DNA of 64,000 bases from Clostridia bacterium. GTDB lineage: Bacteria > Bacillota > Clostridia > Oscillospirales > CAG-272. Below, piece after piece: positions 41,078 through 49,666 of this stretch. The stretch covers positions 1 through 64,000 of the forward strand of contig JAFWYJ010000002.1 in the NCBI GenBank assembly GCA_017517745.1. Reading direction: 5' to 3'. The first letter of the stretch is position 1. Each line of letters begins with the position of its first letter. The notes beneath the pieces are model-generated. The model ran no database searches and was not told the origin of the DNA. It saw only the letters and a program-made list of their open reading frames with translations. The position numbers and the translations under genes were made by a program.

Positions 41078-42268
41078 TTACCACTTGTCACTATTGTCTT
41101 CGGGGATCACGCGCTTGACCGCCGCGATCGCACATTCGATCATGTCATCGGTGGGTTCCAGCACCGTCAGACGCTGGAGCAGCACACCCGGGGCAGAGAT
41201 GACGCGCGTCAGCCAATTGTCATGACGTCCCGCGAATTTGATCAATTCATATCCGATGCCCACGATCAGAGGCAGCAGCAACAGCTTCAGCCCCGTGCGC
41301 AGAATCGGAGGCAGTACCTCACCGCGGATCAAAACAGTGATGGGGTCAATAAAAAAGGAAATGAAAATGCTGACGAGCAACATCAAAATGAGAAACGACG
41401 TGCCGCAACGGGGATGAAATCGTTTCTGAAGGCGGACGTTCTCCACGGTCAGCTCCAGGCCCGCCTCATAGCAAAAGATGGTCTTGTGCTCGGCACCGTG
41501 ATACATATAAGTGCGGCGAATGTCCTTCATCAAAGAAACCAGCGACATATAGCCGACGATCAATCCGATCTTCACAACGCCTTCAAAAACCGATTTCCAA
41601 AGCGAATCCCACGCCACTCCGTTGCCGGTCAGAAAACCGACGTGCTCCGCAAGCAATGCATAAAGCTTGGAGGGCAGATACATAAACAATCCCAAGGAAA
41701 GCACAACGGTGAGCACAACGGTGACCGTCGAAAGCACGCCCCACACCCAAGCAGGGAGTTTTTTCTCTTCCTCCGCCGCGTTTTTGTCGGTCTTTTCCTC
41801 CGCGGGCGTCTGCTTCGGATCCTCCGACGTTGTCGCAGCAGGTGTCTCGGCTTCGGGCGTTTCCGCGGCTTCGGCAGGCTTCTGTTCTCCCGCTTCTGCG
41901 GTTTCCTCGGTCACGGCGGCAGCCTCCGCCGCCTTTGCCGCCTCGGCAGCCTCGCGCTTTTTCTTCTTTTTGGGGCTTTCCTCCACCAGATCCTCAAGTC
42001 CCGAGATCTCTGCAGAGCGCATCAGACACTTGTAGCCCAGCACCATCGAATCAATATAGCCAAAAATGCCGCGAATGATCGGCCAACGGCAGATCGCCGG
42101 ACGCTTTGCCGTCTTGTTTTCGGCCTCCTCGATGACGATCTCGCCCTTCGTATTGCGCACCGCCATCGCGTATGTTTTCGGACCGCGCATCATGATTCCC
42201 TCCATCAGCGCCTGACCGCCGATCGAGGTTTTCCGCGCGCAAGCCTGTACCTCTTTTTGCTTTTTCAA
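41078..42268 (-). CDS. DUF1385 (YqhQ-type) membrane protein with low-complexity insert
   Basis: A 396-residue protein of the DUF1385/YqhQ family: GGQALMEGIMMRGP at the N-terminus and FCYEAGLELTVENV, RFHPRCGTSFL, IGYELIKFAGRHDN in the second half, with four or five membrane helices. An insert at about 95-165 is unusually long and made of Ala/Glu/Pro/Lys repeats (KKKKKREAAEAAKAAEAAAV and following), likely a flexible linker. No ATG precedes the conserved region; a TTG nine bases after AAGGA is the best start. Function unknown. Confidence 0.85.
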   Translation of the reverse strand: MKKQKEVQACARKTSIGGQALMEGIMMRGPKTYAMAVRNTKGEIVIEEAENKTAKRPAICRWPIIRGIFGYIDSMVLGYKCLMRSAEISGLEDLVEESPKKKKKREAAEAAKAAEAAAVTEETAEAGEQKPAEAAETPEAETPAATTSEDPKQTPAEEKTDKNAAEEEKKLPAWVWGVLSTVTVVLTVVLSLGLFMYLPSKLYALLAEHVGFLTGNGVAWDSLWKSVFEGVVKIGLIVGYMSLVSLMKDIRRTYMYHGAEHKTIFCYEAGLELTVENVRLQKRFHPRCGTSFLILMLLVSIFISFFIDPITVLIRGEVLPPILRTGLKLLLLPLIVGIGYELIKFAGRHDNWLTRVISAPGVLLQRLTVLEPTDDMIECAIAAVKRVIPEDNSDKW

Positions 42269-42347
42269 AATCAAAGTTCCTTTCCTTGCAAAATCAATAG
42301 TATATTTTACACCCTATATATGAACTGCGTATGAACGCCCGCGCGAA

Positions 42348-43235
42348 TCAGCGATATGCCGCCGTCGGATGGCAAACGAACGCCGCCGCGCCGAGCTTTT
42401 TCAGCTTTTCCGCCGCCGTGCCGGCATGCTCGAGATCCGAGAAAAGTCCGAACACCGAGGGACCGCTGCCGCTCATCATCGCACACTGTGCGCCGCCGTC
42501 AAGCATGATCTGCTTGATTTCGTCCACGCGCGGGCGGATTGGCGGGACAATTTCCTCAAAAATGTTGAAAAAGCAGGACGTGTGTGCAAAAACGCGGTCC
42601 TCTCGCATCGCTCGCAGCAGGCTTTCGGGGCGAGGATCGTCGGGGTTCGCATCGGCAAAATTGTTGTGCAGTTCGTCCAATTTTCCATATCCCCACGGCG
42701 TGGAGATCCCCTCTCCCATGCAGGCAACGACCAGATGACACTGCGGCATCGGCTCCACCGCGCGCAGCTCCTCGCCGATCCCCGTGACAAGTGCGCCGCC
42801 GCCCACGATGCAAAACGGGATGTCAGCCCCCAATTTCGCGCCCAACGCGCAAAGCGCCTCTGTGGTCAGACGGTTGCCGCACAGACGGTTCATCGCGCGC
42901 AAAACCGCCGCCGCGTCGGCACTGCCGCCCGCAAGCCCCGCCGCCATGGGAATATGCTTCTCGATCGTAATGCGAACCGCGCCGCTCTGTCCGATCGCGG
43001 CGAGATACGTTTCCGCCGCGCGCCAGGCGAGGTTGCGGCAATCGGTCGGCATGGTGTCGTTTCCGGAAGCAAACAGCTCGATCGAAAGCTGCGGTGCGGG
43101 ACGGTAGTCCACCGTCACCAGGTCGCAAAGAGAGACCGTCTGCATGATGCTGACGATATTATGATAGCCGTTTTCGCGTCTGCCGATAACGTTCAGGTAT
43201 AAATTGATTTTCGCATTCGCGCGTTCTGCTTGCAT
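42348..43235 (-). CDS. ispE: 4-diphosphocytidyl-2-C-methyl-D-erythritol kinase
   Basis: A 295-residue GHMP kinase with the family's three motifs: an N-terminal AKINLYLNVIGRRENGYH block, the ATP loop PMAAGLAGGSADAAAVLRAM near residue 98 and the C-terminal MMSGSGPSVFGLF. It phosphorylates CDP-methylerythritol in the MEP route to isoprenoids. The start is the ATG behind CGGAGAATTTGCG; a longer upstream frame overlaps the promoter. It has its own promoter and is separated from the gene in front by a divergent control region. Confidence 0.93.
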   Translation of the reverse strand: MQAERANAKINLYLNVIGRRENGYHNIVSIMQTVSLCDLVTVDYRPAPQLSIELFASGNDTMPTDCRNLAWRAAETYLAAIGQSGAVRITIEKHIPMAAGLAGGSADAAAVLRAMNRLCGNRLTTEALCALGAKLGADIPFCIVGGGALVTGIGEELRAVEPMPQCHLVVACMGEGISTPWGYGKLDELHNNFADANPDDPRPESLLRAMREDRVFAHTSCFFNIFEEIVPPIRPRVDEIKQIMLDGGAQCAMMSGSGPSVFGLFSDLEHAGTAAEKLKKLGAAAFVCHPTAAYR

Positions 43236-43291
43236 CGCAAATTCTCCGTTTCCGCGGCGGCAAAAGGCTCTGCGCCGCTGATTTCCCCCAT

Positions 43292-43320
43292 ATTGTAACA
43301 CATTTTGAATCAATTTGCAA
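43292..43320 (-). promoter_or_regulatory. promoter of ispE
   Basis: Minus strand TTGCAA (43315-43320), 17-base spacer, TACAAT (43292-43297). Confidence 0.7.
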
Positions 43321-43369
43321 GAATTGTACGCAAAGAAATAAAATTATATTGAATTTTCTGTGATCTCTC

Positions 43370-43398
43370 TTGACGAATGGCAAAAAATATTATAGAAT
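43370..43398 (+). promoter_or_regulatory. promoter of the AI-2E permease operon
   Basis: TTGACG (43370-43375), 17-base spacer, TAGAAT (43393-43398); divergent from the ispE promoter. A TATAAT seven bases downstream has poorer spacing. Confidence 0.6.
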
Positions 43399-43439
43399 AT
43401 AATATAGATTATTTTACTTTGGAAATCCGGAGGATGCGA

Positions 43440-44963
43440 ATGAAAGAAAAAAAATCGGAGCAAAAAAGCCGGATCGTTCTCGGCACGCTTGCCGCGCTGA
43501 CGGTCTTAGTGATTCTGTTCGTTGCGAATCTTGAAAAATGGAATCAATGGCTGGGAGGCATTCTTCTTGTATTGCGCCCCGTGCTGATCGGATTGGCAGT
43601 ATCCTATCTGTGCAATCCCTTTTTCCGTTTCTTCGAACGAAAGGCGTTTTGCAGATTGCGACCGCCGTCATTGCGGCGCGCGCTTTCCCTGATCTGCACC
43701 TATCTCGTTTGGCTTCTCATCATTGCACTGGTTCTGCTTCTTTTCATTCCTCAACTGATTGACAGTATCATCACCTTCGCATCCAATTATGAGAATTACT
43801 TCAATTCCGCCATCCAACAAGCGAACAAATCGATCGCCAACATCAACAATACGCTCTCAACCCTCTTCCCCAACAGCACTTCGCGCATCGAGCCTTTGGA
43901 CGAGAATGCGCTGCGGGAAAAGATTATGGGCTTGTTCTCCGGAGACGGCAACGATCTCATGTCGGGGCTGAAGGATTTTGACATGAAGCCCCTGACCGAC
44001 ATGCTCGGGAACTTCTTCTCTCTCTTTGCGGATTTCGTGTTCGGTCTTTTCTTCTCGATCTATCTGCTCAGCACCAAGGAAAAACGGTATGCTCAGGTCA
44101 TGAAGTTCCGCCACGCGATCTTTACCGATGGAATCAACGCGCGCATTACCCGTCTTTGCACGGTCGCCGACCGCTCGTTTGGCGGATTCCTTGAGGGAAA
44201 GCTCCTTGACTCGCTGATCATCGGCGTCCTTGCCTACGTCGCCTTCCTGATCTTCGGAATCCCCTACGCTCTGCTGCTTGCCACTTTCATCGGCGTTGCC
44301 AATATCGTACCGATCATCGGTCCTTTCATCGGTGCCATTCCGGCAACCTTCATCCTGCTGCTCTCAGCCCCCGAAAAGGTGATCCCTTTCCTGATCATCA
44401 TCATCATTCTGCAACAGCTGGACGGAAACGTCATCGGCCCCAACATTCTCGGAAACAACACCGGTGTCAGCTCGCTGTGTGTCATGATCGCCATCATCGT
44501 CATGGGTTCCGTCTGGGGATTGGTGGGAATGCTGTTGGGCGTTCTGCTCTTTGCCACGATCCTGGAGCTGGTCGACGAGCTCACCACCGAACGCCTGCAG
44601 AAAAAGGGCTTGCCCTCGGGCGTGGAAAACTATTATTCGGACGACTCGATCGTCGATCCCACCAAAAACGCGCACGTCACCACCGACAAAGCCGTGCAAA
44701 AGCTGGAGCGTCGAGTGCATCGCATTCAGAAAAAGAAGGAAAACGGAGATCCCGTTTCCAAATGGGAATCGCTCGTGCTCGGCTTTTATGCCTTCCTGCG
44801 CCGCCGCCACCTCATCATCGAAATGACCGATGCGGAGTGGGCGCGCTACTCGGTTGAAGAAACCACCGCACGCGTTCACGCAGAGGCGGAGGAGTTTTTG
44901 AAAAACCGCCATACCGAACCAACGTCAAAGTCCCCGCTCGCCGAACAGGCTGAGGACAACTGA
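43440..44963 (+). CDS. AI-2E family (PerM/YdiK-type) membrane permease, copy 1
   Basis: A 507-residue membrane protein of the AI-2E transporter family: about eight helices with a large extracytoplasmic loop near residues 110-200 and the family block FGGFLEGKLLDSLIIGVLAY, GVANIVPIIGPFIGAIPA and LGNNTGVSSLCVMIAI. A long charged cytoplasmic tail (about 390-507) follows. Members export small molecules or Na+/H+; the AI-2 name is historical. Start is the ATG six bases after GGAGG; a longer upstream frame is not used. Next comes a close paralogue. Confidence 0.88.
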   Translation: MKEKKSEQKSRIVLGTLAALTVLVILFVANLEKWNQWLGGILLVLRPVLIGLAVSYLCNPFFRFFERKAFCRLRPPSLRRALSLICTYLVWLLIIALVLLLFIPQLIDSIITFASNYENYFNSAIQQANKSIANINNTLSTLFPNSTSRIEPLDENALREKIMGLFSGDGNDLMSGLKDFDMKPLTDMLGNFFSLFADFVFGLFFSIYLLSTKEKRYAQVMKFRHAIFTDGINARITRLCTVADRSFGGFLEGKLLDSLIIGVLAYVAFLIFGIPYALLLATFIGVANIVPIIGPFIGAIPATFILLLSAPEKVIPFLIIIIILQQLDGNVIGPNILGNNTGVSSLCVMIAIIVMGSVWGLVGMLLGVLLFATILELVDELTTERLQKKGLPSGVENYYSDDSIVDPTKNAHVTTDKAVQKLERRVHRIQKKKENGDPVSKWESLVLGFYAFLRRRHLIIEMTDAEWARYSVEETTARVHAEAEEFLKNRHTEPTSKSPLAEQAEDN

Positions 44964-44984
44964 TCCAAAGAAAGGAGAACGCGT

Positions 44985-46532
44985 ATGCCGCAAGAAAAAA
45001 CACAAAAGGGACGCCTGGGGCTTGCCGTCGCAGTTTATGTCGCGATTTTCGTGCTTTTGCTTTTCGTCTCCAACATCGACGCCTTTTCCAACTGGATCGG
45101 GAATCTTTTGCTGTTGCTTCGTCCTATTCTGATCGGCTTGGTGCTTGCCTATCTGCTCAACCCTTTTTTCCGATTTTTTGAACGGAAGCTGTTTCAAAAA
45201 ATACACCCCCATGCACTGCGCCGCGGGATCTCGCTGGTCTTCACCTATCTGACACTGACGTTGATCTTCGCGCTGCTCTTGGTGCTCATCGTTCCGCAGT
45301 TGGTGGAAAGCATTGCCAATTTCATTGATAATTTCGACAGCTATATCGAAACCGCAGCCGCCGATTTCAACGGTTTTCTCGCGGGAATCAACTCCGTTCT
45401 ACCCAAAAAAGCGGACGGAAGCGGAATGATCCCCTTCCTGAATGCCGAGGAAATGAAAGAAAGCTTTTCCAAAATGATGAGCTCTCTTCACATCGATGCC
45501 GAAATGATCTCCACACTGATCACCTTCGACACCCTCACCATGGTGGGCTCGATTCTCAAAAATCTGGTTTCCATTCTCACCGACACGATCTTCGGCATTT
45601 TCATTTCGCTCTATCTGCTCAATACCAAGGAGCTTCGTTATGCGCAGATCATGCGACTGCGCCGCGCGTTCTTCAGCGACAAAGTCAACGAGCGCATCAC
45701 AAACGTCTGCGCGACCGCAGACCGATCCTTCGGCGGATTTCTCAAAGGTAAGGTGTTGGATTCGGCGATCATCGGCGTGCTGGTCTATCTCGCGATCTCG
45801 CTCCTCGGCGTTCCCTACGCCATTCTGATCGCGGCGATCGTTGCCATCACCGACATCGTGCCGATCATCGGTCCCTTCATCGGCGTCATCCCCTCTGCCG
45901 TTATCATTCTTTTGACCGAGCCGAAAAAGGTGATCCCCTTCCTGCTCTGCATCCTGATCGTTCAACAGATCGACGGAAACATCATCGCCCCCAAGATCCT
46001 CGGAGAAAACACGGGCGTCAGCTCGCTGTGTGTCATCGTTGCCATCACGACGATGGGATCGATCTGGGGCCTTGCCGGAATGGTGCTCGGCGTACCGCTC
46101 TTCGCGACGGTTCTCGAACTGAGCGGCGCGTGGCTTGACAAGCGTCTGCAAAAGAAGGGACTTCCCACCGACACCGACAGCTATCTGTCGGCTGAGCTGA
46201 CCGAAGCCAAAAAAGCGAAGCGAACCTCCTCAAAGGGGCGCGCACGAAAGAAAAATTCCCGCAATCCCGAACTGAATCTGGGCGGCGCGGGAGACCTGAA
46301 CGGCTTTGAGCGTCTGCGCCTGGATGCCTACGATCTCGCTTGCCGACACGGACTCTTCTCCGACGGTGCCGAGGCGGCATTGGCATCGGTCACTGCGGAA
46401 CGTGCAGCCGGGATTTCCGAAGACGCCCCCGCAGACTCCGAAGAGGAACCGATTGCGGCATACGAAGAAAACACCGCCCCGCCCGAAGGCTTTGAGCCGA
46501 ACGAGCGTGAGGACGAACAAGACGGAATCTGA
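44985..46532 (+). CDS. AI-2E family membrane permease, copy 2
   Basis: A 515-residue paralogue of the preceding gene with the same helices and motifs (FGGFLKGKVLDSAIIGVLVY; IVPIIGPFIGVIPSAV; LGENTGVSSLCVIVAI) but an acidic, Glu-rich C-terminal tail. The two probably arose by tandem duplication and have diverged mainly in their cytoplasmic tails, which could mean different partners. An AAAGGAG site precedes the ATG; co-transcribed with copy 1. Confidence 0.88.
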   Translation: MPQEKTQKGRLGLAVAVYVAIFVLLLFVSNIDAFSNWIGNLLLLLRPILIGLVLAYLLNPFFRFFERKLFQKIHPHALRRGISLVFTYLTLTLIFALLLVLIVPQLVESIANFIDNFDSYIETAAADFNGFLAGINSVLPKKADGSGMIPFLNAEEMKESFSKMMSSLHIDAEMISTLITFDTLTMVGSILKNLVSILTDTIFGIFISLYLLNTKELRYAQIMRLRRAFFSDKVNERITNVCATADRSFGGFLKGKVLDSAIIGVLVYLAISLLGVPYAILIAAIVAITDIVPIIGPFIGVIPSAVIILLTEPKKVIPFLLCILIVQQIDGNIIAPKILGENTGVSSLCVIVAITTMGSIWGLAGMVLGVPLFATVLELSGAWLDKRLQKKGLPTDTDSYLSAELTEAKKAKRTSSKGRARKKNSRNPELNLGGAGDLNGFERLRLDAYDLACRHGLFSDGAEAALASVTAERAAGISEDAPADSEEEPIAAYEENTAPPEGFEPNEREDEQDGI

Positions 46533-46566
46533 CATCACCGATACCAAACAAAGGAGCATATAACCC

Positions 46567-48408
46567 ATGGAAAACACGTTCAAAAAAGGCGGGATCTCGG
46601 TACAGACCGAGCATATCTTCCCCGTCATCAAAAAATGGCTTTATTCCGAAAAGGATATTTTTCTCCGCGAGATCGTCTCCAACGCATCGGACGCGGTCAC
46701 AAAGCTCAAGAGACTTGCATCTCTCGGTCAATATGACGGCGGTGACGAGACTTATCGCATCGACGTCGTGTTGGATAAGCTCTCAAAAACGCTGACCGTC
46801 TCGGACAATGGCATCGGCATGACCGCCGAGGAGCTTGACCGCTATATCTGCCAGATCGCACTCTCGGGCGCGCTCGAATTCGTGGAAAAATATGAAGGCG
46901 ACAACACAAGCAACGGCATCATCGGCCATTTCGGTCTCGGATTTTATTCCTCCTTCATGGTCAGTGACACGGTCGAGCTGATCACGAAGTCTTATACCGA
47001 CGCGCCCGCCGTGCATTGGACCTGCAACACCGAGGGCAATTACGAAACCGCCGCAGGGGAGCGCGAGGGACACGGCACGACCGTCATCATGCACATCTCC
47101 GACGAGGAAGCCGCCTATCTTGAGAAATCCAAGATCGAGGAGATCCTCGACAAATACTGCGCCTTCATGCCCGTTGAGATCTTTTTCCGTGCCGAAGGCG
47201 ACACCGAGGAAAAGAATGACGCTGCCGAGGAAGCAGCTCCCATCAACGACACCACCCCTCTCTGGCTCAAGAACCCTTCGGATTGCACGCCAGAGGAATA
47301 CAAAGAATTTTACCGCAAGGTCTTCCGCGATTGGCGCGAGCCGCTGTTCTGGATCCACGTCAACGCCGACTATCCGCTCAACTTCCGCGGAATCCTCTAT
47401 TTCCCCAAGATCACGAACGAATACGAATCGATCGAAGGTCAGGTCAAACTGTACTACAATCAGGTTTTCGTCGCAGACAACATCAAGGAGGTCATTCCCG
47501 AGTACCTTTTGATGCTCAAGGGCGTCTTGGATTGCCCCGAGCTTCCCCTCAACGTCTCGAGAAGTTATCTGCAAAACAACACCTACGTTTCCAAGGTCTC
47601 GGCGCACATCGTCAAGAAGGTTGCCGACAAGCTTTGCAGCCTCTGCAACACAGCGCGTGAGGAATACGAGAAGGTCTGGGGCGACATCCGCACCTTCGTC
47701 GAATACGCCTGCATGCGCGACCGCAAGTTCTATGATCGCGTGAAGGATTCGCTTCTGTTGGAATTGACCGACGGCAGCTTCGTCACCACCGCAGACTATC
47801 TCGAGGCGGCAAAGGAAAAACACGAAAACACCGTTTATTATACCTCCGACAAGGCGGCTCAGGCACAGTATATCTCGATGTTCGCAGCCGAGGGGCTGAA
47901 GATCGCCGTTTTTGAAAAGGTTTTGGATACCCAATTTTTGTCGATGCTCGAATCTTATGATTCCAATGTCAAATACGTCCGCATCGACGCCGACGTCGCC
48001 GCCGCGCTGAAGAGCGGCGAAGCCGCTGCCGAGGACAAGGCTCTCTCCGAACTCTTCGTCAAGGTGTCGGGCAACGAAAAACTCAAGGTCGAATTTACGG
48101 CACTCAAGGACAGCTCGGTTCCCGTGCTGCTGACAATCTCCGAGGAATCCCGCCGCATGGAAGAAATGATGAAGATGTACGCCATGAGCGGCATGAATAT
48201 GGGTATGCCCTCCTATCCCACCGAGGCGACGCTGACGGTGAACACCGCCTCTCCTTTGATCGCCAAGCTGGGCGCGATGGAGGATGAAAAGAGAGAAAAA
48301 ACGGCAACCTATCTCTTCGAGCTGGCACTTCTTTCCCAGAGAAAGCTGACCGCCGAGGAATTGCAGAAATTCCTCTCCGACAGCTACTCGGTCCTCGATT
48401 GGATCTGA
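46567..48408 (+). CDS. htpG: HSP90-family molecular chaperone HtpG
   Basis: A 613-residue chaperone. The GHKL ATP site is intact: the N-terminal FLREIVSNASDAVTKLKRL, DNGIGMTAEEL and GHFGLGFYSSFMV. The middle domain (NFRGILYFPK; LPLNVSRSYLQNN with the catalytic-loop Arg region) and the C-terminal dimer domain follow. It helps fold client proteins in the cytoplasm. An ACAAAGGAG site precedes the ATG; the following gene starts two bases after its stop. Confidence 0.95.
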   Translation: MENTFKKGGISVQTEHIFPVIKKWLYSEKDIFLREIVSNASDAVTKLKRLASLGQYDGGDETYRIDVVLDKLSKTLTVSDNGIGMTAEELDRYICQIALSGALEFVEKYEGDNTSNGIIGHFGLGFYSSFMVSDTVELITKSYTDAPAVHWTCNTEGNYETAAGEREGHGTTVIMHISDEEAAYLEKSKIEEILDKYCAFMPVEIFFRAEGDTEEKNDAAEEAAPINDTTPLWLKNPSDCTPEEYKEFYRKVFRDWREPLFWIHVNADYPLNFRGILYFPKITNEYESIEGQVKLYYNQVFVADNIKEVIPEYLLMLKGVLDCPELPLNVSRSYLQNNTYVSKVSAHIVKKVADKLCSLCNTAREEYEKVWGDIRTFVEYACMRDRKFYDRVKDSLLLELTDGSFVTTADYLEAAKEKHENTVYYTSDKAAQAQYISMFAAEGLKIAVFEKVLDTQFLSMLESYDSNVKYVRIDADVAAALKSGEAAAEDKALSELFVKVSGNEKLKVEFTALKDSSVPVLLTISEESRRMEEMMKMYAMSGMNMGMPSYPTEATLTVNTASPLIAKLGAMEDEKREKTATYLFELALLSQRKLTAEELQKFLSDSYSVLDWI

Positions 48409-48409
48409 C

Positions 48410-49369
48410 ATGGAGGAATTTCGCTCCTATTCCCCCGAGGACGTCATCTCCGTCAATCTGCGTGAAACGGCAGAACGGATGAGTCTGATGCGCGAGCAGG
48501 AAATGGCACATTTGTGCGAACAGGCTGCGCAGATCGTGACAGACGGCAGTCATTCGTCGGATTTCATCGCCTCCCTGCGAGATCACAGACCGCCGCAATT
48601 CTCCTTTGATGCATTGCCGCAAAATGCCGAAATGCTCCAAAAGGCAACAGAAGTGCAATCGGTTTGGCAAAGCATCGTGCTTTGCCGCGAGATCCGTCGG
48701 CGGTTGGAAAGCGAAAACGCGTTGCATCCCACACTCTTCTTCCCCGAGCCGGACACGCCTTCGGAAATGGCGAGAGGACGCGTGATCTATCAGAGAAACA
48801 GCTATGCCGACAGCGCCTATCTCCTCTTTGCCCGACAAATCCCTTCGGCGCGCGCTCTCTATACCCACAGCTTTTCCGGTGTCTGCGAAGAGGTCTATCG
48901 CGGGAATTGCGAATTTTGCATCCTCCCCCTGGAAAACTCCACCGAGGGACTTCTGAACAGCTTTGCGCGGCTGATCGACCGCTATGAATTGAAGATCGCT
49001 GCAACCTGCGACGTTCCCACCACCGACTCCGGTCGTGTGACGCGCTTTGCGCTCCTTCGGCGCAACCTCATCCCCCCCGCGTCCTTTGACGCCGAGGATC
49101 TCTTTTTCGAATTCACAGCCCCGCTGACGCCCTCCCCCGGTGTGGCGGCACTTCTCGGCGCGGCGGAGTGCTGCGGACTCTCTTTGTGCCGCATCGACTC
49201 CCGATTGCGGCAGTCGGAAGAGAAATCCGATCCCATCGCACACGTCGTTTTGCAGGTCGGAGCGGGAGATCTCTCATCGTTTCTGCTCTATCTTGCCATG
49301 GAGGCACCGCACTGCGACCGCGTGGGGATCTATTTTCACATCAACGAACACCAACAGAAAGGAATCTGA
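48410..49369 (+). CDS. prephenate dehydratase-like protein with N-terminal extension
   Basis: A 319-residue protein. About residues 1-120 are an unassigned helical extension; residues 123-235 match the prephenate dehydratase fold, including CEFCILPLENSTEGLLNSF (the ENSxEG motif) and VTRFALL (T211-R212-F213, the catalytic TRF). Residues 240-310 look like an ACT domain (PSPGVAALLGAAECCGLSLC, then HVVLQVGAGDL). The N-terminal substrate loop (GPxGSYS in true enzymes) reads YQRNSYADSAY, so activity is uncertain. True PheA makes phenylpyruvate for Phe. Tight coupling to htpG is unusual. Confidence 0.7.
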   Translation: MEEFRSYSPEDVISVNLRETAERMSLMREQEMAHLCEQAAQIVTDGSHSSDFIASLRDHRPPQFSFDALPQNAEMLQKATEVQSVWQSIVLCREIRRRLESENALHPTLFFPEPDTPSEMARGRVIYQRNSYADSAYLLFARQIPSARALYTHSFSGVCEEVYRGNCEFCILPLENSTEGLLNSFARLIDRYELKIAATCDVPTTDSGRVTRFALLRRNLIPPASFDAEDLFFEFTAPLTPSPGVAALLGAAECCGLSLCRIDSRLRQSEEKSDPIAHVVLQVGAGDLSSFLLYLAMEAPHCDRVGIYFHINEHQQKGI

Positions 49370-49372
49370 ACC

Positions 49373-49627
49373 ATGGACGCTTTTCACTATCAAACACGCG
49401 GCGTCTGCTCGCGTGCCATTGACCTGGAGATCGAGGACGGAGTCATTCAATCCGTGAAATTCCACGGCGGCTGTGCCGGAAACACACAGGGCGTCGCGGC
49501 TCTCTTGCGCGGCATGCGCGTCGAGGATGCCATCGAGCGTCTTTCGGGTATCCGTTGCGGATTTAAAAGCACCTCGTGCCCCGATCAATTGTCTCTCGCG
49601 TTGCGGGAATATCTTGCAAAAAAATAA
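49373..49627 (+). CDS. TSCPD-domain small protein (TIGR03905 type)
   Basis: An 84-residue protein of the TSCPD type: the defining FKSTSCPDQLSLAL near the C-terminus and an internal VKFHGGCAGNTQGVAALLRG. TSCPD domains are found at the end of ribonucleotide reductases and as stand-alone proteins; the role of the short form is unknown. It lies three bases after the dehydratase-like gene and is probably in the htpG transcript. Confidence 0.8.
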   Translation: MDAFHYQTRGVCSRAIDLEIEDGVIQSVKFHGGCAGNTQGVAALLRGMRVEDAIERLSGIRCGFKSTSCPDQLSLALREYLAKK

Positions 49628-49666
49628 CGTATCATAATTCATATCAATTGCAAAGGAGTCGATTCT

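Noticed and set aside
46783..48411. About 542-codon open frame antisense to htpG
   Set aside because: htpG is full length with all motifs; the antisense frame has none.
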